From positions 1 through 9,128 of the forward strand of contig CAZHRJ010000118.1 in the NCBI GenBank assembly GCA_964534765.1: a DNA stretch of 9,128 bases, in the 5' to 3' direction. The position numbers and the translations under genes were made by a program. Below are positions 1 through 5,179 of the stretch, piece by piece. The stretch's first letter is position 1; each line of letters opens with the position of its first letter. The notes beneath the pieces were generated by a model. That model did not search any database, had not been told where the DNA came from, and was given only the letters and a program-made list of their open reading frames with translations. Source of the stretch: CAZHRJ01 sp964534765 (lineage in GTDB: Bacteria > Lindowbacteria > 2-12-FULL-62-27).

Positions 1-108
1 CTGGAACTGCAGAAAACCAAGCGAGACCTGGCCGATTCCATCATCACGGCGGACACCAGCCTGATCAAAACCCTGAGCCGCGAGGACCTGGAACTCCTCT
101 TATCGTAG
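1..108 (+). CDS. SNF2-family DEAD/DEAH helicase, C-terminal end (partial)
   Basis: Only the last 35 codons and the TAG stop (106-108) are in the window, and the frame is open from base 1. The readable tail has the pattern K-x-x-L-A-D-S-I, then S-L-I-K-x-L, then SREDLELLLS. This is the usual extreme C-terminus of bacterial SNF2/Rad54-like ATPases, just after the helicase C domain (established knowledge of the family). None of the ATPase motifs lie inside the window, so activity cannot be judged. Such proteins are ATP-driven double-stranded DNA translocases that remodel protein-DNA complexes. The gene reads toward the IS91-like transposase, 121 bp away. A weak 7-bp inverted repeat lies just after the stop. 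The assignment rests on a short tail only. Confidence 0.7.
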   Translation: MELQKTKRDLADSIITADTSLIKTLSREDLELLLS

Positions 109-113
109 AAATT

Positions 114-138
114 TTCAGAGGAAGCGGGAAGCTCTGAA
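114..138 (+). repeat. 7-bp inverted repeat after the helicase stop
   Basis: TTCAGAG (114-120) and CTCTGAA (132-138) form a perfect 7-bp stem with an 11-nt purine-rich loop, starting 5 bp after the helicase stop codon. No T-run follows, so it is at best a weak or rho-assisted transcript end. It is listed because it is the only structure between the helicase gene and the IS-like element. Confidence 0.3.
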
Positions 139-144
139 CCCCTA

Positions 145-174
145 TTGACATCTATCCCGGCCATAGGATATGTC
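145..174 (+). promoter_or_regulatory. Possible promoter for the transposase gene
   Basis: A consensus -35 hexamer TTGACA (145-150) is followed, at 18-bp spacing, by TATGTC (169-174), a poor -10 match (three of six bases). It lies about 56 bp upstream of the proposed TTG start of the transposase and points toward it. The -35 is good and the -10 weak, so this is only a candidate. Confidence 0.25.
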
Positions 175-206
175 TTGATGAGTTGACGTTGAATATCGAG
201 GGGACG

Positions 207-262
207 CGCCCCATAACGGGGCGGCGATCTTGGCGGAGGAGGCGGCTCGTAAGGGGCCGCCT
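207..262 (+). repeat. Two GC-rich hairpins over the transposase start
   Basis: Hairpin 1 is CGCCCC (207-212) with GGGGCG (218-223) around an ATAAC loop. Hairpin 2 is GGCGGC (241-246) with GCCGCC (257-262) around a 10-nt loop. The proposed TTG start (230) lies between the two. They could be part of the left (terIS-like) end of the element, or could fold in the mRNA and limit translation. Both roles are inferences; only the inverted repeats are seen. Confidence 0.4.
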
Positions 263-1729
263 TTGCGTTTATGCGGACCGCGTTCGAGCGATGCCGAGGC
301 ATCTGCCTCGCATTCTGTTTCTTCCGGCGCGGCGGGGTTCTACAATCCGCGCCGTGCAACCGAAACGCCCTTTTACCGCCTCGTCGCAGGTCATTTTAGG
401 GAGTTCAAGAGCGTCTATCCGGAGAAATACGCGCGGGATTTCTGGGTTTGGCGCGGCGTGATCGATGATGTCGTCCGCAAGTTCCTCGAGTGTGGTGTGC
501 TCGATCACGGATTCGCGCGGGTCCGCTGTCCACAGTGCCGGCACGAGATGTTTGTGGCGTTCTCCTGCAAACAGCGCGGCTTCGGCCCCTCATGCCACCA
601 GAAGAAGACCCTGAATTTGTCCTGCCACCTCACCCAGAATGTCTTTGCCCATGTTGTACCGCACCGCCAGTTCGTCTTCACGATCCCCAAACGCTTCCGT
701 CTCTACTTCCGCCGCAACCGCAAACTCCTCGGCAAACTTGCCCAATGCGCCTGGCGCACCGTCCGCGACGTCTACGGATTTGTCCTTGGTGAAGAAGCCA
801 TACCCGGGGCCGTCGTGGCCATACAGACATTCGGGTCTCTGATTTTGTGGCAGCCCCATATCCACGCCATTATCTCCGACGGCTCCTTTCTTCCGAACGG
901 GACGTTTGTCCCGATGCCCAACCTGCCGACAGCGCCATTCCTCAAAGTCTGGGAGCATCACATCTTCAAGATGCTGATCGATGAGGGCCGCATCACGCCC
1001 GAGGTGGCCGAGAATATGCGGATGTGGAGCCATTCAGGATTCAGTGTGCATAAGGACATCCGTATTGAGGCGGGCGATACGAACGGCCTCGAAAAACTCA
1101 CGCAGTATATCGCTCGTTGCCCATTCGCCCAAGCCCGGATGGTCAAAGTGACGCCGGAGGGCAAGGTTCTCTATCGCGCCGATCATCACAACCCCATTCC
1201 TTTCCCACAGTGGCGCGCCCTTCCAACCGAACGTACCCTCACCCGGATCAGTGCCTCCGGCGCCCCAGGTGCCGGGAGCTCTGCGACCGGCCGCAATTTC
1301 GAGATATTCGACCCCCTCGACTTTCTCGCCCAAGTCACACAGCATATTCCGGACAAGGGACAGCATCTGATCCGTTATTACGGCCGCTACTCGAACAAGA
1401 CCCGGGGGTGTCAGGCCAGGACAGATCCGGCGGAGGGCATCGCCTCTTTCTCCGCGCCGAACTCACCACCGACTCCCGCCAAACTGAGGTGGGCCGCGCT
1501 GATCCGAAAAATCTACGAAGTCGATCCGCTCCTTTGCCCGAAATGCGGCGCTGAAATGAAGATTGTCGCCTTCATTGAAGATCCGCCAGTCATCCGAAAA
1601 ATCCTCGGCCATCTGGGGTTCTCCTCATCAGGTCCCGATCCCCCTCATGCCTCAACGCAGACTCCGGCTGTCTTCACCGAACCCTTTCTGGACGACCTGC
1701 CTTGGGGTGAGCATATCTCCCAAGGCTGA
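230..1729 (+). CDS. tnpA: IS91-family HUH transposase
   Basis: This is a rolling-circle (HUH) transposase that nicks one DNA strand and forms a covalent phosphotyrosine link. An N-terminal zinc-ribbon region covers about residues 88-128, with C100, C103, C113 and C122. A catalytic core follows: HUH motif H210-I-H212, nucleophile candidate Y293 (in TQYIARCPF), and the signature YYGRYSNKTRG (383-393). A C-terminal CPKCG (436-440) precedes the conserved tail ending near FLDDLPW. At 499 residues it is about family length and has no internal stop. G119 sits where relatives usually have a zinc-ribbon Cys (GFCPSC pattern). The residue four after Y293 is Cys, so it looks like a single-Tyr type. No ATG precedes the conserved region. 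TTG 230 is the first possible start after an in-frame stop at 179-181, and the first ~37 residues look unconserved. The true start is uncertain, but the family call is firm. Confidence 0.88.
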   Translation: MAEEAARKGPPLRLCGPRSSDAEASASHSVSSGAAGFYNPRRATETPFYRLVAGHFREFKSVYPEKYARDFWVWRGVIDDVVRKFLECGVLDHGFARVRCPQCRHEMFVAFSCKQRGFGPSCHQKKTLNLSCHLTQNVFAHVVPHRQFVFTIPKRFRLYFRRNRKLLGKLAQCAWRTVRDVYGFVLGEEAIPGAVVAIQTFGSLILWQPHIHAIISDGSFLPNGTFVPMPNLPTAPFLKVWEHHIFKMLIDEGRITPEVAENMRMWSHSGFSVHKDIRIEAGDTNGLEKLTQYIARCPFAQARMVKVTPEGKVLYRADHHNPIPFPQWRALPTERTLTRISASGAPGAGSSATGRNFEIFDPLDFLAQVTQHIPDKGQHLIRYYGRYSNKTRGCQARTDPAEGIASFSAPNSPPTPAKLRWAALIRKIYEVDPLLCPKCGAEMKIVAFIEDPPVIRKILGHLGFSSSGPDPPHASTQTPAVFTEPFLDDLPWGEHISQG

Positions 1730-1818
1730 ACCGGCCGGCCCCCGACCGCTCGTACAGCTCTCGCGTGTCCTCACACCTCCAGATCAACTCCGTTCCGTGC
1801 GCTTCTATCCGAAACTCT

Positions 1819-1860
1819 CACCGCCGCCCGTCTGTTCACGTGAACAGACGGGCGGCGGTG
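1819..1860. repeat. Perfect 42-bp palindrome, candidate IS91-like end (oriIS)
   Basis: Bases 1819-1839 and 1840-1860 are exact reverse complements with no spacer. The centre reads TTCACGTGAA and the outer arms are GC-rich (CACCGCCGCCC...). Pairing stops at once outside (T1818 opposite T1861). It lies in noncoding DNA 90 bp after the transposase stop, where IS91-family elements carry their replication-origin end hairpin. Neither side has a proper T-run (TTAAAATCG to the right; AGAGTTTCGG when read on the minus strand), so a simple intrinsic terminator is less likely. A regulator-binding palindrome or a REP-like unit is the alternative. The palindrome is certain; its role is inferred. Confidence 0.65.
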
Positions 1861-1929
1861 TTAAAATCGTTGCATCCCCATCCCGCTCCGTTTCGCGCTA
1901 TAGTCGCGATATGGAGGCAGTGGCTGAAT

Positions 1930-2388
1930 ATGAAATTTCCTATCATCTCATCAGGGGGCGCGGCGGAGCCTGATTTTGGAATTTTGGTTCATCAATGGAG
2001 GAAGACGCCTCTTTTCATTCCGGATTTTGAAAATCGAATTTCGGCCCTCGTGGCGGACGACCAAAAATTGTGGATGGGCTGCTATGTGGGCGGCACGCGA
2101 AGAGGCAACGCGAAAAACGGCGGGACGGGATGGTTGGACAGGGCCCACAATGCCCAGACCTATTATGTCGAAGAAGGCCTTCCGTCCAACAGCGTCACCT
2201 CCCTGAGCGAATTTCAGGGGAGATTGGTCGCAGGCATGTGCGGGTTTTCTGAGGCGGGTGGTCTCGCCGTCCATGATCTCGCGACGGATCGATGGATTGC
2301 GTCGTCCGGATTTCGCGTGTTGTCCCTGCATTCGGCAGGAAAAAAACTCTATGTCGGCACGGACCAGGGGATCCGGGTCTATGAATAG
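1930..2388 (+). CDS. Partial regulator-type beta-propeller protein (likely gene remnant)
   Basis: The 152-residue frame contains about three propeller-like strand units: ISALVADDQKLWMGCYVG (37-54), EEGLPSNSVTSLSEFQGRLV (81-100) with GLAVHDLATDRW (111-122), and VLSLHSAGKKLYVGTDQGIR (130-149). The phrase EGLPSNSVTSL followed by a strand and G-T-x-x-G is typical of two-component regulator propeller repeats. A closed propeller needs six or seven blades, so this cannot fold as a whole one. There is no signal peptide, membrane segment or kinase part. ATG 1930 is chosen because GGAGG (1913-1917) lies 12 nt upstream and the frame before it is not propeller-like, although it stays open back to 1765. 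The best reading is the 3' end of a larger propeller gene cut by rearrangement near the IS91-like element. A short stand-alone protein is possible. Confidence 0.6.
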   Translation: MKFPIISSGGAAEPDFGILVHQWRKTPLFIPDFENRISALVADDQKLWMGCYVGGTRRGNAKNGGTGWLDRAHNAQTYYVEEGLPSNSVTSLSEFQGRLVAGMCGFSEAGGLAVHDLATDRWIASSGFRVLSLHSAGKKLYVGTDQGIRVYE

Positions 2389-2499
2389 GCGAATGCGGGT
2401 TTTGTTCGTAACCGCGCTTTTTTCAGTCTGACCACAAGTTGAAACGGACGCCTGGACCGGACAGATTCATTCGTACATTGAACCGGCTGGAGGCCTCCA
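2389..2499. other. Intergenic region between convergent genes
   Basis: It holds the plus-strand terminator (2395-2423) and a 12-bp perfect palindrome TGGAGGCCTCCA (2488-2499) touching the DHH stop codon. No T-run follows the palindrome on the minus strand, so the DHH transcript has no clear intrinsic terminator here. I see no small gene in it. Confidence 0.5.
2395..2423 (+). terminator. Intrinsic terminator after the propeller gene
   Basis: GCGG plus TT (2395-2398, 2400-2401, with one bulged G) pairs with AACCGC (2410-2415) around a loop of about 8 nt. A six-T run follows at 2418-2423. It starts 7 bp after the propeller stop codon and points the right way to end plus-strand transcription before the convergent DHH gene. 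Confidence 0.5.
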
Positions 2500-3411
2500 T
2501 CAGGAAATTTTTAACGCGGCAATAATATTCCCGACAACCTCGTCCACCCTCCCCGGCGGCACCGAACAGCCTCCGGCCTTGGGATGACCCCCACCGCCGA
2601 ATTGTTTCAGAAAATTGCCGATATGCGACCGAAGACGATCATCGGAACTGAAAATGTTGAATCCGACTGTCAGGATCGTGCGCTCCGGCTCCATTGGCTT
2701 GATCCGGATCAAAATGTCTCCGCCCTCAAACAGAACGTAGGGCAGAAATTTGTTGTTGCTGAGATCCCTGGTCTTTTCGTCCAGAGGACGATGATCCATG
2801 ATCAGCAAATTGCCGTCACGCCTCATGTTCCGCCGGATCGCCTGCTTCGAGGCCTCGAGGTCCTCCAGAAATTCCCTTGCCCGATGCTGAAACACAGGAT
2901 GCGCCAGAACCTCTTCCGCGGGACCGCCGCCAAACAGGTGGATCAGCAGATGGTTCTCTTCAACCGTCCCATCCAACTCCGGCTGGGAGGAAATCAAATG
3001 ACTGATGAGCACGTACCGGCGGGGATTCAGAATATCCTCTTTCGTAAACGCCGCGCTGTCGACTTTGTCGGTCTCCCGCAACAGTTCCTCATGCCGGGAA
3101 AACGCCGACGCCCTCCCCTGGGCCGCATAATAATTGTACACTACATGCGCCGCGCTCGGCGCATGCTCATGCCGGCCGACAAAAGGGATGTCAATCACGT
3201 TCGAGTCATGATGGTCAAACCACATCCCGCATCCCTCAATGTGGGGAATATTCACGGCGATGTCGGTCGGTTCGGCCTTCCAGCCGCGGCGGATTTCGTC
3301 CAGGTCAATGAACTTCACGGCGCCGATCGGCTCGACACACCTCAGGAGCACGCACGAGGTGATCGCGTCCAGATCGGAATTCGTGACAACACGCTTTTGT
3401 CCGTCGGTCAT
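2500..3411 (-). CDS. DHH/DHHA1-family phosphoesterase
   Basis: Two-domain DHH phosphoesterase of 303 residues. The N-terminal metal-binding domain has TNSDLDAITS (10-19) as motif I, FDHH (65-68) as the name-giving DHH motif, and ETDKVDS (113-119) as a later acidic motif. The C-terminal DHHA1 domain carries FGGGGHPKAGG (271-281), the glycine-rich substrate loop. The family, which includes NrnA-type oligoribonucleases, cyclic-di-nucleotide phosphodiesterases and exopolyphosphatases, hydrolyses phosphodiester or phosphoanhydride bonds using Mn2+. The exact substrate cannot be read from the sequence. Motif I has Asn11 where many members have His, so metal site 1 may differ. ATG 3411 is preferred over the in-frame TTG at 3426. 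Neither has a Shine-Dalgarno, and a good promoter ends 5 bp before the ATG. No transmembrane segment is seen, so it should be cytoplasmic. It lies downstream of lpxI and converges on the propeller gene. Confidence 0.85.
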   Translation of the reverse strand: MTDGQKRVVTNSDLDAITSCVLLRCVEPIGAVKFIDLDEIRRGWKAEPTDIAVNIPHIEGCGMWFDHHDSNVIDIPFVGRHEHAPSAAHVVYNYYAAQGRASAFSRHEELLRETDKVDSAAFTKEDILNPRRYVLISHLISSQPELDGTVEENHLLIHLFGGGPAEEVLAHPVFQHRAREFLEDLEASKQAIRRNMRRDGNLLIMDHRPLDEKTRDLSNNKFLPYVLFEGGDILIRIKPMEPERTILTVGFNIFSSDDRLRSHIGNFLKQFGGGGHPKAGGCSVPPGRVDEVVGNIIAALKIS

Positions 3412-3416
3412 TGCAC

Positions 3417-3445
3417 AGTATACCAAATAGCGATCCGGCCTACAA
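3417..3445 (-). promoter_or_regulatory. Sigma70-like promoter for the DHH gene, near-leaderless
   Basis: Read on the minus strand, TTGTAG (3445-3440) and TATACT (3422-3417) are separated by exactly 17 bp. The -10 differs from consensus at one position. Only five bases lie between the -10 and ATG 3411, so transcription would begin at or within a base or so of the start codon. This fits the lack of any Shine-Dalgarno. A T8 run (3451-3444) lies just upstream of the -35, as in UP-element or terminator-like settings. Confidence 0.5.
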
Positions 3446-3468
3446 AAAAAACGGCGGCGGATCGAGCG

Positions 3469-4305
3469 TCAGCGGCCGGCGCTCTCCTCTGACACCGGCG
3501 CCGGATCAACGGCCACCACGGAAATTCCCGCGTCTTCGGCCTCGGCCAGGAGGGCGTCCTTTTCCAGGAGAAGCGTCTGACCGGCGTGAACCGCCAGTAC
3601 GGTCGAGCCGACGGATCGCATCCGGCGAATCGTCGCGACGCCGACGGTCGGCACATCAAACCGCAAATCCCGGCCCGGCGCGTTCATCTTCACCACGACC
3701 GTCCCGGCGCCCGCGATCCTGCCACCCCGCTCAATCGTCTCGTCCGTCCCCTCAACCGCTTCCGCGGCGACCACAATCCGGTCCTTCACAACAACGCTTT
3801 GGCCGATGTCCAGATCCGACAGCGCCCTGGCCATCCGGACTCCGAAATCGATGTCAGCCTGCTCCCGATCATTCGGTGTCCGGCGCGTCAATACGCCGGC
3901 GACGGGCAGAAGGTCGCCGAGAAACAGCACGGAAGATCGCACCGAAAACCCCTGTTCCTCCAGAAAATTTGCGGCGGCGGAAAGTATCCTGCCGGTTCGA
4001 AAATCGTTGAGGTGGGACAGAAGCTTCATCCCCACCCAGTCGATGGCTGGATTTTTGAAGAAAATCTCCTTTCGGATTCGGCCGCACATGACGACATCCT
4101 TGATGCCCTCTGTCCGGAAATGCTCAAGGAGAGTCCCTATTTTTCCCAGTTTCACCCAGTAGGTCTTGTCCGCGGATGACTCGATCTCCGCCGGCGCGGC
4201 GCCGACAATCGCGCACGCCACCACCCGGCAGCCGCTGCGTCGCGCCGCCTGCGCGAACAACACCGGAAATCCGCCTTCCCCGGCGATCAGTCCGACGGCC
4301 CGCAC
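3469..4305 (-). CDS. lpxI: UDP-2,3-diacylglucosamine pyrophosphatase LpxI
   Basis: LpxI hydrolyses UDP-2,3-diacylglucosamine to lipid X (2,3-diacylglucosamine 1-phosphate) and UMP, the fourth step of lipid A synthesis. It replaces LpxH in many non-gamma-proteobacterial lineages. The protein opens with GLIAGEGGFPVLFAQAARRS (5-24), the family N-terminal glycine loop. Later come CGRIRKE (74-80), AAEAVEGTDETIERG (180-194) and RFDVPTVG (215-222). D217 in this last motif probably matches the catalytic Asp of the Caulobacter enzyme (D225). The length is 278 residues from GTG 4305, close to family size. GTG 4305 has GGTGAGG at 4320-4314, 8 nt upstream. The longest frame starts at TTG 4362 and would overlap lpxA by 35 bp with a non-conserved Ser-rich N-terminus. 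It follows lpxA directly, which supports the role. Confidence 0.88.
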   Translation of the reverse strand: MRAVGLIAGEGGFPVLFAQAARRSGCRVVACAIVGAAPAEIESSADKTYWVKLGKIGTLLEHFRTEGIKDVVMCGRIRKEIFFKNPAIDWVGMKLLSHLNDFRTGRILSAAANFLEEQGFSVRSSVLFLGDLLPVAGVLTRRTPNDREQADIDFGVRMARALSDLDIGQSVVVKDRIVVAAEAVEGTDETIERGGRIAGAGTVVVKMNAPGRDLRFDVPTVGVATIRRMRSVGSTVLAVHAGQTLLLEKDALLAEAEDAGISVVAVDPAPVSEESAGR

Positions 4306-4313
4306 GGGCGCGG

Positions 4314-4320
4314 CCTCACC
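4314..4320 (-). promoter_or_regulatory. Ribosome binding site deciding the lpxI start
   Basis: GGTGAGG (minus strand) lies 8 nt before GTG 4305 and just after the lpxA stop (4330-4328). This spacing and the conserved N-terminus from that GTG favour it over TTG 4362. Confidence 0.45.
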
Positions 4321-4327
4321 GGAGCGA

Positions 4328-5179
4328 TTACTTGTGGATTCCGAGCTTGCTGGTCTCGACAAATTGAATGATCTCCATCACTTCCCGGGGCGTGTGCGCG
4401 CCGGCGGTCCGCATCGCATCAACGGCTTTCGCCGTCGTCAGCTTCGGCGACACCAGTTTCATCACGGCGGCCTTAATCGGTTCAATCGACGACGACTCAT
4501 AGCCGCGGCGCTGAAGGCCGATGCTGTTCACGCCGATGATGTGCACCTTATCCTCCCCGGCAACCCGGCAGTAGGGAACGACATCCTTGGTGATCCGCAG
4601 CTGACCGCCCACGTGCGCATGCTTGCCGATCCGCGCAAACTGGATAACGCCTGTCATGCCCCCCAGAATCGCCCAGTCACCGATCTCCACGTGGCCCGAT
4701 AACCCGACGTTGTTGGCCAGAACGGTGTTGTCGCCGATGTGACAATCATGCGCGATATGCACGTAGGCCATGAAGAGGTTCTGGTTGCCGATCACGGTTA
4801 TTCCGCCGCCGGGGGCGGTCCCCAGGTGGACGGTCACATATTCCCGAAATATGTTGCGTTCGCCGATCTGAAGTTCGGTTTGCTCTCCGTTAAATTTGAG
4901 ATCCTGCGGAATGATCCCTACGGCCGCGCCCGGGAAAAAGACGCATCCAGGACCGATCCGCGTCTTGCCGTGAATCGACACGCGCTCATACAACCGGGAC
5001 GGCCCGTCAAACGTCACCGCGGGCCCGATCACCGTGTAGGGACCTATCTCCATCCCATCCGGCAGATGGACCGTGGGGTGAATGACCGCGGTTGGATGAA
5101 TCGCCTCCCTCGGCGCCGGCGGCGCCGGCACTTGGGGCGCCGGAGGCGCTGACCTGGATGCCTTACTCCGCGACGGCAT
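4328..5179 (-). CDS. lpxA: UDP-N-acetylglucosamine 3-O-acyltransferase LpxA
   Basis: First enzyme of lipid A synthesis: it moves a 3-hydroxyacyl chain from acyl carrier protein to the 3-OH of UDP-GlcNAc. Left-handed beta-helix hexapeptide repeats run from about residue 26 to 205, followed by a helical C-terminus. Family signatures are IPQDLKFNGEQTELQIGERN (90-109) and HIAHDC (141-146). By pattern alignment H144 is the catalytic His (E. coli H125), and H141 and H163 match E. coli H122 and H144. G192 aligns with E. coli G173, the hydrocarbon-ruler glycine that allows a long (C14-type) chain. I179 stands where E. coli has H160. At 283 residues it is about 20 longer than E. coli LpxA because of a Pro/Ala-rich N-terminus (PPAP repeats). 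ATG 5179 has GGAGGG (5196-5191) upstream and overlaps lpxC-fabZ by 17 bp. A GTG at codon 17 is an alternative start. Confidence 0.95.
   Translation of the reverse strand: MPSRSKASRSAPPAPQVPAPPAPREAIHPTAVIHPTVHLPDGMEIGPYTVIGPAVTFDGPSRLYERVSIHGKTRIGPGCVFFPGAAVGIIPQDLKFNGEQTELQIGERNIFREYVTVHLGTAPGGGITVIGNQNLFMAYVHIAHDCHIGDNTVLANNVGLSGHVEIGDWAILGGMTGVIQFARIGKHAHVGGQLRITKDVVPYCRVAGEDKVHIIGVNSIGLQRRGYESSSIEPIKAAVMKLVSPKLTTAKAVDAMRTAGAHTPREVMEIIQFVETSKLGIHK
5112..5144. repeat. GGCGCCGGC short repeats in the lpxA 5' end
   Basis: Two adjacent copies of GGCGCCGGC (5112-5120, 5121-5129) and a near copy GGCGCCGGA (5136-5144) encode the PPAP-type Pro/Ala stretch at the start of LpxA. The units are themselves nearly palindromic. 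This is probably a slippage-prone low-complexity linker in coding DNA rather than a regulatory element. Confidence 0.5.

Larger units (their letters stand above)
140..1860 (+). mobile_element. IS91-like rolling-circle insertion sequence (approximate ends)
   Basis: The element is defined by an apparently full-length IS91-family transposase gene, GC-rich hairpins at its 5' side (207-262) and a perfect 42-bp palindrome at 1819-1860, about 90 bp past the transposase stop. IS91-type elements lack terminal inverted repeats and target duplications, and have subterminal hairpins at their ori and ter ends. The ends therefore cannot be set exactly from one copy. The right limit is placed at the palindrome edge and the left limit is arbitrary, somewhere between the helicase stop (108) and about 205. 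On one side lies the helicase 3' end, and on the other a partial propeller gene that has no matching 5' half on the left. A simple insertion into the propeller gene therefore does not explain the junctions. Confidence 0.55.

Noticed and set aside
183..461. 92-codon frame overlapping the transposase start
   Set aside because: Arg-rich, no motif, and it overlaps conserved transposase sequence in another frame.
1870..1904. TTGCAT ... TATAGT as a promoter for the propeller gene
   Set aside because: The spacing is 23 bp, far from 17, and there is no good -35 at the right distance from TATAGT (1899-1904).
1765..1929. Upstream extension of the propeller frame
   Set aside because: It runs straight through the 42-bp palindrome and codes for no propeller-like sequence; the open frame there looks accidental.
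3444..3480. T8 run after lpxI as an intrinsic terminator (minus strand)
   Set aside because: No stable stem can be drawn before the T-run; the best pairing is about four base pairs or has a central mismatch. It is left as a T-rich stretch upstream of the DHH promoter.
2584..3492. 302-codon plus-strand open frame opposite the DHH gene
   Set aside because: It covers the DHH phosphoesterase almost completely, has no family pattern of its own and no ribosome binding site; antisense shadow.
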